Part shown: positions 43,143 through 50,847 of the stretch, piece by piece
How the letters are laid out: every line of letters begins with the position of its first letter
Numbering within the stretch: position 1 is the first letter of the stretch
Origin: Streptomyces fragilis
GTDB taxonomy: Bacteria; Actinomycetota; Actinomycetes; Streptomycetales; Streptomycetaceae
Reading direction: 5' to 3'
Length of the DNA: 64,000 nucleotides
Assembly: GCF_003112515.1 (NCBI RefSeq)
Contig: NZ_BEVZ01000003.1
Coordinates: 62,001-126,000 of the forward strand
The notes under the pieces: generated by a model
Databases searched by the model: none
What the model saw: only the letters and a program-made list of their open reading frames with translations
What the model was told of the DNA's origin: nothing
Made by a program: the position numbers and the translations under genes

Positions 43143-44710
43143 CCGCCGCCCCCACCGGCGACCTCACCGGCGCCCGGCCGGCACCCGGCTGCTCGGTCCT
43201 CAACGACGTCGTCTCCCTCCCGCCGGCCGGCGGGACGATCTCCTTCGCCCGCCTCGACGGCGCCCGCAGCATGCCGCTGACCGAGCTGTACGAGCTCTCC
43301 GGCCGCCTGGCCCGGAGGCTGCGCGCACGCGGCATCGGGTCCGGCGACCGGATCGGCGTCCTCGCCGCCAACTGCCCGGAATGGGTGCTCCTCGACCTCG
43401 CCGCGCTGCGGCTGAAGGCCGAGACGGCGGGCTTCGACCCCGGCAAGTTCGACCCCGACGACGACCTCGCCGGACGCTACGACCTCGCCCTCCTGTTCAC
43501 CGACCGGCCGGCCACGGCACCCCGGACCGTCCCGATGACCCTGGTGGGCGACCTGCTCGCCGAGGAGGACGACCCGCACGAGCCGCCCCTGCCCCAGGTG
43601 GTGTGGGAACCCGACGACGTGACGACGGTCAAGTTCACGTCCGGCAGCACCGGCGTGCCCAAGGGCCTGGGCGCGACCGCCGGCAGCGTCGACGCCTCGC
43701 TCGCGGCGGTGCAGGAGATCTTCGAGCACAAGCCCGGCGACGACCTGTTCGTCTTCCTGTCCCTGTCGCTGCTCCAGCAGCGCTACTGGGTGTACTCGGC
43801 GCTGGCCCACGGACACGACGTCACGATCAGCACCTACGAGGCCGCCTTCGCGACCCTGCGGCGCACCCGGCCGACCGTGGTGATGGGCGTGCCGGCCTTC
43901 TTCGAGACGGCGAAACGCCAGATCGAGGCCCGGCTGCGCAGGCCGGGCGGCGAGGACACCCTCCAGGAGGCGGCCCGCCGGGTCTTCGGCGACCGGATCC
44001 GCTACCTGTGGACCGGATCCGCCCCGGCCGCACCGGCGATGCTGCGCTTCTTCGACGAGGCGGGCCTGCCGATCTACGAGGGGTACGGGCTCAACGAGAC
44101 CTGCATCGTCACCAAGAACCACCCCGGCGCCCACCGGGAGGGCAGCGTGGGCCGGGTGCTCCCCGGCAAGGAGGTCCTGTTCGACGAGGACGGGGTCATC
44201 TCCGTGCGCAGCGACCGTCCCGTCAACCGCGCCTACGCCTACGCCGCGCCCGGCGACAGCGAGCGCGTCTTCGGCCCGGACGGGACCGTGCGGACCGGTG
44301 ACGTCGGGCACCTCGACGAGGACGGCTTCCTGTTCGTGCGGGGCCGGGCCGACGACGTCATCGTCCTCGACAACGGCAAGAAGATCGTCGTCAGGCCGAT
44401 GGAGGAGAGCATGCGCTCCGGCGCGGCCGTCGCCGAGTGCGTGCTGTTCTGCCCCGCCCAGACCGAACTGGTCGCCGTGGTGTCCCCGGCCTCCCTGCCG
44501 GCCGACCACGCGGCCATCGCGCGGCAGCTGGCCCGCGCCAACGCCTCGGCCGCCCCCGACGAGCGGATCGGCCGGGTCATCGTCGCCGACGAACCGTTCA
44601 GCGAGGCCAACGGCCTGCTCACCTCCCAGTTCAAGCCCCGCAGGAGTCACATCCTCGACGCCTACCGGGCACGCGTCCACGACCCGAAAGAAGGCATCCA
44701 TGCGTCCTGA
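43139..44710 (+). CDS. AMP-dependent acyl-ACP/CoA ligase
   Basis: 523 residues from ATG 43139 (ATGA overlap with the NRPS). The adenylate-forming motif is VKFTSGSTGVPKGLG, then YEGYGLNET and RTGDVGHLDEDGFLFVRGRADDVIVLDNGKK. The active-site Lys is probably that in SQFKPRRSHI near the C terminus. It overlaps the downstream ACP gene by 11 bp, which makes the ACP its probable acceptor. A ligase/ACP/GNAT set of this type follows the hydrazine cassette in triacsin biosynthesis, where it loads an acylated hydrazino acid. The substrate here is unknown. Confidence 0.88.
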   Translation: MTAAPTGDLTGARPAPGCSVLNDVVSLPPAGGTISFARLDGARSMPLTELYELSGRLARRLRARGIGSGDRIGVLAANCPEWVLLDLAALRLKAETAGFDPGKFDPDDDLAGRYDLALLFTDRPATAPRTVPMTLVGDLLAEEDDPHEPPLPQVVWEPDDVTTVKFTSGSTGVPKGLGATAGSVDASLAAVQEIFEHKPGDDLFVFLSLSLLQQRYWVYSALAHGHDVTISTYEAAFATLRRTRPTVVMGVPAFFETAKRQIEARLRRPGGEDTLQEAARRVFGDRIRYLWTGSAPAAPAMLRFFDEAGLPIYEGYGLNETCIVTKNHPGAHREGSVGRVLPGKEVLFDEDGVISVRSDRPVNRAYAYAAPGDSERVFGPDGTVRTGDVGHLDEDGFLFVRGRADDVIVLDNGKKIVVRPMEESMRSGAAVAECVLFCPAQTELVAVVSPASLPADHAAIARQLARANASAAPDERIGRVIVADEPFSEANGLLTSQFKPRRSHILDAYRARVHDPKEGIHAS

Positions 44711-44963
44711 CATCGAGCTGACGGCCAGGGACCACCTCTCCGCCGTGCTCAACCCGCCCGTCGCCCCCGAGGCGATCGACCCCGACGCCGACCTGGCCGG
44801 CGTCTACGGGCTCACCTCGCTGAACAAGGTCCTCTTCCTCACCGAGGTGTGCGAGGCCGCCGACGTGGACCTCGGCCACTTCACCGAGGACGACCTCGCC
44901 GACATGCGCACCCTGCGCACCGTCGCCGAGTCGCTCACCCTGCACAGCGGAAAGGCGGTCTGA
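44700..44963 (+). CDS. Free acyl carrier protein
   Basis: 87 residues from ATG 44700, preceded by GAAAGAAGG. It has a small acidic four-helix carrier fold; the phosphopantetheine site is probably S40 in GLTSLNKV, with DxxS-like context altered from the usual DSL. It is co-translated with the AMP ligase upstream and followed by the GNAT gene 1 bp after the stop. It is the likely tether on which the ligase product is loaded and perhaps oxidised by the acyl-CoA dehydrogenase. Confidence 0.87.
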   Translation: MRPDIELTARDHLSAVLNPPVAPEAIDPDADLAGVYGLTSLNKVLFLTEVCEAADVDLGHFTEDDLADMRTLRTVAESLTLHSGKAV

Positions 44964-44964
44964 C

Positions 44965-45579
44965 ATGAGCTGGAAGGACTTGGCGCCCGCGGTCCTGGAG
45001 AACGAGCACGTGCTGCTGCGGCCCGTCACCGAGGCGGACCGCGAGGGTGTGCGCGCCGTCGCCATGGACCAGGACATCTGGCGCTACTTCGTCTCCCTGG
45101 TGGAGAGCGACGCCGACTTCGAGACGTTCTTCGCGGCCTGCCTCGCCGACCAGAGGGCCGGACGGCGAGTCGTGTTCGTCATCGTCGACAAGGACAGCGG
45201 CCGCATCGCCGGCAGCATGAGCTACGGGAACATGGCCGAGGCCGACGCCCGGCTGGAGATCGGCTGGTCCTGGCTGGGACGCGACTTCCGCGGACGCGGC
45301 GTCAACCGCTGGGCCAAGTACCTGCTGCTGGAGCACGCCTTCGAACGGCTCGGCGCGCAGCGGGTCGAGTTCAAGACCGACGTGCTGAACGAGCAGGCCC
45401 GCCGGGGCCTGCGCAACATCGGAGCGGTCGAGGAAGGCGTCCTGCGCAGCTTCAACTACATGCCGGGCGGGCGGCGCCGCGACGCCGTCTACTACAGCGT
45501 GCTCGGCGGCGAGTGGCCCCGCGTGAAGGCGGAGCTCGCCGTGAGGCCGAAGGTCTCCCGGCTGGACACCGTCGGATGA
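44965..45579 (+). CDS. GNAT N-acyltransferase
   Basis: 204 residues from ATG 44965. The acetyl-CoA-binding loop is GRDFRGRGVNRWAKYLLLEHAF (R-x-x-G-x-G/A pattern), preceded by ARLEIGWSWLG and followed by FKTDVLNEQARRGLRNIGAVEEGVLR, typical of the RimJ/RimL branch. In the triacsin pathway a GNAT acylates the hydrazino acid before loading. The position between the ACP and a C45 hydrolase suggests similar protection and later deprotection of an N-N amine. It shares an ATGA overlap with the next gene. Confidence 0.88.
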   Translation: MSWKDLAPAVLENEHVLLRPVTEADREGVRAVAMDQDIWRYFVSLVESDADFETFFAACLADQRAGRRVVFVIVDKDSGRIAGSMSYGNMAEADARLEIGWSWLGRDFRGRGVNRWAKYLLLEHAFERLGAQRVEFKTDVLNEQARRGLRNIGAVEEGVLRSFNYMPGGRRRDAVYYSVLGGEWPRVKAELAVRPKVSRLDTVG

Positions 45580-46730
45580 CCCCCGGCGGGGGCATCCCCC
45601 TCGTCCGGGCGTCGGGCTCGCCCTACGACCTCGGACACGCCCACGGCGAGGCCCTCGCCGGCCCCCTGCGCTCCTTCCTCGACGACTCGGTCGGCCGTCT
45701 CGGCAAAGTGATGCACGAGCCGGTCACCTGGGACGGACTGCGGCCGCGGATCGCCGCCCACCGGGCGGCGGTCGCGGCGGCCCTGCCCGACCTGGCCGAG
45801 GAGGTGGCGGGGCTGGCGGCGGGCGCCGGGATCACCGACGAGGAGGCGTGGCTGCTCCAGCTGCGCAGGGAGATCATGGGGTACCGGAAGATCCGGGCCG
45901 CCGGCGACTGCACCACCTTCGCGCGCGCCGGCGCGTCCGGCCCGGTGCTGGCCCAGACCGTCGACCTCAACGGCGACCTGGACGACCACCTGGCGGTGCT
46001 CGACCTCGCCCAGCCTGCCGGCGGGCACCGCGCCCTGGTGCTCAGCTTCGCCGGGCTGCTCGGCTACCTGGGGCTCAACAGCCGCGGCCTCGCCGTCGGG
46101 CTCAACCTCGTCCTGGGCGGCGAGTGGCGCCCGGGCGTCCCGCCCTACCTGGCCATCCGCCACCTGCTGGACACCGCGGGCAGCGTCACCGAGGCGCTGG
46201 AGGCGCTGGACGGCCTGCCGCTCGCCAGCTCCCGGAACCTGGTGCTGTGCGACCGGCGGCGGAGCGTGTACGTCGAGATCCTGGAGAACGAGACGCGGAT
46301 CGTGGCGGAGGCGGAGGTGGCGCACGCCAATCACTTCCTGCACCCCGACTTCGCCCCGCGGGACGAGATCAACGTCTTCGCCCGCAACTCCTCGGTCCGC
46401 AGGCTCGACGCGGCCCGGGCCGGGCTGGCGGGCATCCCGGCCGGCGCCGGGGCCGAGGAGTACTTCGGCCTGCTCTCCCGGCCGCCGATCAGGGTGCCCG
46501 ACCGGGGCGACATCAGGGCCGAACGCACCGTGGCCGCCGTGGTCGCCTTCCCCGACCGGGGGGAGCTGCACGTCCGGCGGGGCGACCCCGCGCTGACCGG
46601 GACCCAGGTCTTCCGCCTCCACGACGACCCGCCGGTCGCCGCCGGCCCGGCGGCGACCGGGGTGGCAGGGGCGGCAGGGGCGGCGGCGGCAGGGGCGGCG
46701 TCGCGGATCGGGGGAGGTGCGCGGACATGA
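45576..46730 (+). CDS. C45-type autoproteolytic Ntn hydrolase/acyltransferase
   Basis: 384 residues from ATG 45576. The isopenicillin-N-acyltransferase-like fold is visible: GSPYDLGHAHGEAL near the N terminus, and the autocleavage site GDCTTFA with nucleophile C112 that should become the new N terminus after removing about 111 residues. VDLNGDLDDH and LNSRGLAVGLNLV follow the family pattern. Members exchange or hydrolyse amide-bound acyl groups. In this cluster it may remove the N-acyl group put on by the GNAT, or swap it. The Ala/Gly-rich tail after residue 350 is probably disordered. Confidence 0.87.
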   Translation: MTPGGGIPLVRASGSPYDLGHAHGEALAGPLRSFLDDSVGRLGKVMHEPVTWDGLRPRIAAHRAAVAAALPDLAEEVAGLAAGAGITDEEAWLLQLRREIMGYRKIRAAGDCTTFARAGASGPVLAQTVDLNGDLDDHLAVLDLAQPAGGHRALVLSFAGLLGYLGLNSRGLAVGLNLVLGGEWRPGVPPYLAIRHLLDTAGSVTEALEALDGLPLASSRNLVLCDRRRSVYVEILENETRIVAEAEVAHANHFLHPDFAPRDEINVFARNSSVRRLDAARAGLAGIPAGAGAEEYFGLLSRPPIRVPDRGDIRAERTVAAVVAFPDRGELHVRRGDPALTGTQVFRLHDDPPVAAGPAATGVAGAAGAAAAGAASRIGGGART

Positions 46731-46758
46731 GGAGGGGCGACACGGGGGGAGGGCGGAG

Positions 46759-47595
46759 ATGAACGGTGACGCGGCGGTGCAGTTCTGGCTCGTCGACCTC
46801 GACACGGCGGAGCCGGCGTGGACCGGCCCGGACCCGGCGGCCGGCCACCGGGCCGGCACCTGCCGGGTCCTGGCGACCGAGGAGGAACGGCGGCGTGCGG
46901 CGGCGTTCAGGAGCCCGCTCACCGCCCGCCGGTTCCTGCACTCCCGGCTCGCCATCCGGGCCCTGCTGGGCACACGCCTGGCGACGGGTGCGGGCGGGCC
47001 GCGGCTGGCCCGCCTGCCCGGGGGCAAGCCCTACCTGCCGGAGCATCCGGGAGTCCACGTCAGCTGGTCGCGGTCGGACGGCCTGCTGCTGGTCGGCGTG
47101 GACGAACGGGGACCGATCGGCGTGGACGTGGAGAGCCCGCGCTTCATGCCGACGCCCGAGGACGTGCTGGAGACCGTGTGCGACACCTTTCCGCGTCCGC
47201 TGTCCGACGCGGGCTTCTGGCCCGCCTGGACGATGCTGGAGGCGGCCGTCAAGGCCACGGGGGTGGGGCTGGCGAGCGGCGGGAAGGACGTCGAACTCCT
47301 GCCGGGCGGCGGGGAGGAGGTCCTCCTCGGCCGCGTCCGGGGGCATCCGCCCGGCCGGTGGCACGGACGGACCCTGCGGTGGCCCGCCGCCGAGGGCCGC
47401 CCGGCCGCGGTCGCCGCCGTGGTGACCGACCGGCTGCTGCCGGCCCGGCTCTCCGTCGTCCGTTCCCCTGCCTCCGGCCTGCTTCCGGCGCCGGGAGCGA
47501 GGGAACCGTTCCTGGTGCCCGGACCGCCGGGCGCCGACAGCCCGTGGAGTGGCTGGAGCCATGAGGAGGAGGCCGTCTCGTGCCTGACGATCTGA
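46759..47595 (+). CDS. Sfp-type 4'-phosphopantetheinyl transferase
   Basis: 278 residues from ATG 46759. The Sfp motifs are HVSWSRSDGLLLVG, GVDVES (metal-binding acidic residues) and WTMLEAAVKATG (W-x-x-x-E-A-x-x-K). It should transfer phosphopantetheine from CoA to the PCP, the free ACP and the carrier domain of the hydrazine synthetase. A nonconserved Pro/Gly-rich tail of about 50 residues follows the catalytic core. The last 16 bp overlap the start of the next gene. Confidence 0.9.
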   Translation: MNGDAAVQFWLVDLDTAEPAWTGPDPAAGHRAGTCRVLATEEERRRAAAFRSPLTARRFLHSRLAIRALLGTRLATGAGGPRLARLPGGKPYLPEHPGVHVSWSRSDGLLLVGVDERGPIGVDVESPRFMPTPEDVLETVCDTFPRPLSDAGFWPAWTMLEAAVKATGVGLASGGKDVELLPGGGEEVLLGRVRGHPPGRWHGRTLRWPAAEGRPAAVAAVVTDRLLPARLSVVRSPASGLLPAPGAREPFLVPGPPGADSPWSGWSHEEEAVSCLTI

Positions 47596-48431
47596 CACCG
47601 GCGCCCGTCGCGACGCCGGCGCCCGTCGTGACACCGGCGCCCGTCGCGACGCCGGCGCCCGTCGCGGTGCCGGCCGTCCGGGAGAGCGCCGGACGGTGCG
47701 AGCTGCGGGTGGGCGTGCCGGCGGCCGACGGGGCCGGGCTGGCCCTCGCGGTGTCCGAGGCCCTCACGGGGGAGCGGACGCCGGTGGGGTCCTGGACGCG
47801 CAGGGGCGGCGCGCGGGAGCTGACCGCCCCCGGGGTGACCGCCCGGCTGACCGGGGGCTGGGACGGCCCCACCCTCACGCTGACCCGGCGGGCCGGGCGG
47901 ACGGGCCCGGAACTGGACGGCTCCCTGCTGGCGCGGATCGCCGGACCCTCCGGTCACGGGGTGGACGACGAGCCGTGGGACGCGGGCCGGGGCGGCACGG
48001 CGGCCGCGTCCTCCTTCCGGGTGTCCGACGGCAGCGAGACCACCTGGTACCGGGCCTGGCGGAGGCTCGCGGAGCTGTGCGGTCTTCCGTCTTGGGCGTG
48101 CGCGGAGGTCGTCGCTCCCGGCGTCCTGCGCACCACCGGCCCCCGGGACCCGGTCCTCGTCCACGACCACGTCGGTCCGCCGCCGATGCCGCCGGGCTGG
48201 CTGCTGCAGTCCTGGTCCGCCCACCAGGAGGGCCTGCACCACTTCTTCCTGCGTCCCGGTAGGGGCGCCCCGGTGCCCGACGTGCGCTCCGCACGCCCGG
48301 AGGAGAGGGAGCGGGCCGCCGCCCTCCGGCGCGCCTGGACGGCCCTGGCCGCCCGGACGGCCGGCGGGGGCCCGCCGCCGGGCGCACCCTCTCCGGTGCT
48401 GCCCTCGTTCGGGGACCTGCGCCTGCCCTGA
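47580..48431 (+). CDS. Hypothetical protein with PAPV repeats at the N terminus
   Basis: 283 residues from GTG 47580, overlapping the PPTase stop. Residues 7-30 are TPAPVAT-type repeats encoded by four 18-bp direct repeats. The rest is a mixed alpha/beta domain (GRCELRVGVPAADGAGLAL, SETTWYRAWRRLAELCGL, GPPPMPPGWLLQSWSAHQEGLHHFF). No membrane segment or catalytic motif is evident and I do not recognise the family. The translational coupling places it with the cluster, so it could be a pathway accessory protein. Confidence 0.65.
   Translation: MPDDLTPAPVATPAPVVTPAPVATPAPVAVPAVRESAGRCELRVGVPAADGAGLALAVSEALTGERTPVGSWTRRGGARELTAPGVTARLTGGWDGPTLTLTRRAGRTGPELDGSLLARIAGPSGHGVDDEPWDAGRGGTAAASSFRVSDGSETTWYRAWRRLAELCGLPSWACAEVVAPGVLRTTGPRDPVLVHDHVGPPPMPPGWLLQSWSAHQEGLHHFFLRPGRGAPVPDVRSARPEERERAAALRRAWTALAARTAGGGPPPGAPSPVLPSFGDLRLP
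47598..47669 (+). repeat. Four 18-bp direct repeats
   Basis: Units starting CCGGCGCCCGTCG occur at 47598, 47616, 47634 and 47652, encoding T/P-A-P-V-A/V units in frame. Loss or gain of copies would keep the reading frame. Confidence 0.8.
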
Positions 48432-48534
48432 GGCCGCCCGCCTGCCCGCCTGCCCGCCTGCCGCGGCCACCCGGCTGCGGCAGGGCCTGCGCAGGCCCGC
48501 GGGAAACCCGGGTGACGCCGTGATCGGGACCCTC

Positions 48535-48540
48535 TACCGT
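48535..48540 (+). promoter_or_regulatory. -10 box of a leaderless gene
   Basis: TACCGT ends 7 nt before the ATG at 48548, the spacing expected for a leaderless transcript. Upstream at 48439-48463 are three 8-bp CTGCCCGC repeats. Confidence 0.5.
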
Positions 48541-48547
48541 CGCTCCA

Positions 48548-49549
48548 ATGTCCTCAGCCTTCGCGCACCTCACCGCCCGTCCGATCGCCCCGACGGACGC
48601 CGCGGGCCTGTCCGCACTGCTCAACGCCATCGAGGCCGTCGACGTGTTCGGCGAGTACTACTCCGAGGAGGACGCCGCCGAGCAGATCAACGCCCCGCTC
48701 CTCGACCTCGGGCGCGGCACGGTGGGCCTCTTCGACGGCGACCTGATGGTCGGTTACTCCTCCGCGGCGCACCAGCCGCGTGCCGAGGGCGTGCACCGGG
48801 TGACGCTGAGCGGCGGCGTCCATCCGGATCACCGGCGCCGAGGACTCGGCACCGGGCTGCTCGCCGCCGGGATCGCGTGCGCCAGGACGCTGCACGCGCT
48901 CCACCACCCCGCTCTGCCGCTGGCCGTCGCCGTCCGGAACAACGCGCGCAACGCCGGCGCCCTCGCCTGCTACCGGGCCGCGGGCATGACGCTCTCCGGC
49001 TCCTCCTCGCACCTGCGGCGCCCGCTCGACGCCGGCGTCGCCGACGTCCCGGTCCCCGAGGGCCACACCGTGGAGGCCTACGCGGCGGGCAACGACGCGG
49101 ACTTCCACCTGACCAGCGACGAGGCCTTCCTGGAGAGCCGGGGCGGGGTCCCGATGCCGCCGGAGCGCTGGCGCGAACTGCTCGGCTGGCAGGCCTTCCG
49201 CCCGGACCTCAGCTTCCTTCTGCGCGAGGACGGCAGCGGCGCCGCCGCCGGCATGGTGCTGGTCTTCTCCTGGGACGCGGACACCGAGGCGACCGGTGTG
49301 CGCGACGCCCAGATCCTGCGGATCGGCACCCGCCCCGGCCACCGCGGCCGCGGCGTCGCCTCCGCGCTGCTCGGCCACGCGCTGCGCGCCGCACAGGACG
49401 CCGGCTTCGACCGGGTCAGCCTCGACGTGGACGCCGAGGAACTGCCCCGGGCGCACGGTCTGTTCGAGCGCGCCGGCTTCACCGTCGCCCGCACCGAGGT
49501 CGTGCACACCCTCGAGTTCACGGGCCGGGCACAGCACCCGACCGGCTGA
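48548..49549 (+). CDS. Protein with two GNAT domains
   Basis: 333 residues. Two acetyl-CoA-binding segments are visible: GGVHPDHRRRGLGTGLLAAGI in the N-terminal domain and IGTRPGHRGRGVASALLGHAL in the C-terminal domain, each R-x-x-G-x-G. The arrangement recalls mycothiol synthase (MshD), which acetylates cysteinyl-GlcN-inositol, but MshD normally lies elsewhere in Streptomyces. A general double-GNAT acetyltransferase is the safer call. It begins 116 bp after the cluster-edge hypothetical gene and appears leaderless. Confidence 0.87.
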   Translation: MSSAFAHLTARPIAPTDAAGLSALLNAIEAVDVFGEYYSEEDAAEQINAPLLDLGRGTVGLFDGDLMVGYSSAAHQPRAEGVHRVTLSGGVHPDHRRRGLGTGLLAAGIACARTLHALHHPALPLAVAVRNNARNAGALACYRAAGMTLSGSSSHLRRPLDAGVADVPVPEGHTVEAYAAGNDADFHLTSDEAFLESRGGVPMPPERWRELLGWQAFRPDLSFLLREDGSGAAAGMVLVFSWDADTEATGVRDAQILRIGTRPGHRGRGVASALLGHALRAAQDAGFDRVSLDVDAEELPRAHGLFERAGFTVARTEVVHTLEFTGRAQHPTG

Positions 49550-49601
49550 ACGCCGCGTCACGCAGCGGCAGGGCCGCGCGGTGCGGAGCGCCATGAACGT
49601 C

Positions 49602-49769
49602 TTCGAAAGTTTCGAGGCCGTCGCCCTGTCCTGCGTGTCGGATGCTCGCGATTCCGCCCCGCCTCTCCCGTTGCCCCACGCCATCAGCAGTGTGAGCAGT
49701 GCTCAACGGCCCGTCAAGTAACGCGCGGGATACGGAATTGTTTCCGAAAGAACGTCGAAAGTGTTGACA
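49602..49769. promoter_or_regulatory. CGAAAG elements upstream of the xylanase gene
   Basis: The 11-bp palindrome CGAAAGTTTCG lies at 49604-49614, and CGAAAG recurs at 49745 and 49756 just before TTGACA (49764-49769). I recall similar CGAAA-rich repeats upstream of Streptomyces xylanase genes as operators for carbon regulation. The rest of the 416-bp gap 49550-49965 shows no gene; a small open frame at 49594 has no ribosome site. Confidence 0.45.
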
Positions 49770-49965
49770 GGTTCATGGGGTGCTGCGGAAAACTGCGGCC
49801 ACGTCGAACGACAGGGAACCGGCATCCCGTCACGCAACGTGACGGACGCCGGGTCGGTACCGCACGGACACGGGTGACCCCCGTCCGTGTCCGTGTTCCA
49901 TGCAAGGCCGCCGGGCGGCAGATACCGCCCGGACCCCCCGCCAGCCTTCATCGGAAGGAAGAAGC

Positions 49966-50685
49966 ATGCAGCAGGACGGCACGCAGCAGGACCAGCTCCC
50001 GTACAACCCGGCCCCCTTCGGCCTGAGCCGCCGTGGCTTCCTCGGCGGCGCCGGCGCCGCCGCGCTCGCCACCGCGTCCGGGCTGGTGCTGCCCGGCACC
50101 GCCCACGCCGCCACCACCATCACCACCAGCCGGACCGGTACGGACGGCATGTACTACTCGTTCTGGACCGACGGCGGCGGCTCGGTGTCCATGACGCTCA
50201 ACGGCGGCGGCAGCTACAGCACCCAGTGGACCAACTGCGGCAACTTCGTCGCCGGCAAGGGCTGGAGCACCGGCGGACGCCGGACGGTCCGCTACAGCGG
50301 CTACTTCAACCCGTCGGGCAACGGCTACGGCTGTCTCTACGGCTGGACCTCGAACCCGCTGGTCGAGTACTACATCGTCGACAACTGGGGCAGCTACCGG
50401 CCCACCGGCACCCACAAGGGCACCGTCTACAGCGACGGCGCCACGTACGACATCTACCAGACGACCCGGTACAACGCCCCCTCCGTGGAGGGCACCAAGA
50501 CCTTCCAGCAGTACTGGAGCGTCCGTCAGCAGAAGCTGATCGGCAACGGCACCATCACCACCGGCAACCACTTCGACGCCTGGGCCCGGGCGGGCATGCC
50601 CATGGGCCAGTTCAAGTACTACATGATCATGGCGACCGAGGGCTACCAGAGCAGCGGCAGCTCGAGCATCACGGTCAGCGGCTGA
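49966..50685 (+). CDS. xlnC: Tat-secreted GH11 endo-1,4-beta-xylanase
   Basis: 239 residues from ATG 49966 with GGAAGGAAG ribosome site. The twin-arginine signal [20 protein letters not shown] directs folded export, and cleavage follows AHA near residue 47. The GH11 jelly roll includes the nucleophile E134 in [13 protein letters not shown] and the acid/base E225 in [12 protein letters not shown]. It cleaves internal xylan bonds and lacks a carbohydrate-binding module. Length and Tat export match Streptomyces XlnC. It is monocistronic, with a strong hairpin downstream. Confidence 0.95.
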   Translation: MQQDGTQQDQLPYNPAPFGLSRRGFLGGAGAAALATASGLVLPGTAHAATTITTSRTGTDGMYYSFWTDGGGSVSMTLNGGGSYSTQWTNCGNFVAGKGWSTGGRRTVRYSGYFNPSGNGYGCLYGWTSNPLVEYYIVDNWGSYRPTGTHKGTVYSDGATYDIYQTTRYNAPSVEGTKTFQQYWSVRQQKLIGNGTITTGNHFDAWARAGMPMGQFKYYMIMATEGYQSSGSSSITVSG

Positions 50686-50704
50686 CGTCCGCCGGCGCGC
50701 CACC

Positions 50705-50741
50705 GGCCGCGGGTCCCGTCCCGGTGACGGGGCCCGCGGCC
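50705..50741 (+). terminator. Terminator after the xylanase gene
   Basis: GGCCGCGGGTCCCGTC and GACGGGGCCCGCGGCC pair with one G-T mismatch around a 5-nt loop. Confidence 0.75.
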
Positions 50742-50847
50742 GCCGTCGTGCGGCCGTCCACCGCTTACGCGGCGGTGACACCGGGCCTGCTTGACTGGGG
50801 ACGGCGTGGACCGCGCCACCAGCACGAGCACGCGTGACGGACGGACG

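Noticed and set aside
49594..49721. A small plus-strand gene between the GNAT and xylanase genes
   Set aside because: No ribosome site, no homology I recognise, and it overlaps the CGAAAGTTTCG palindrome of a probable regulatory region.
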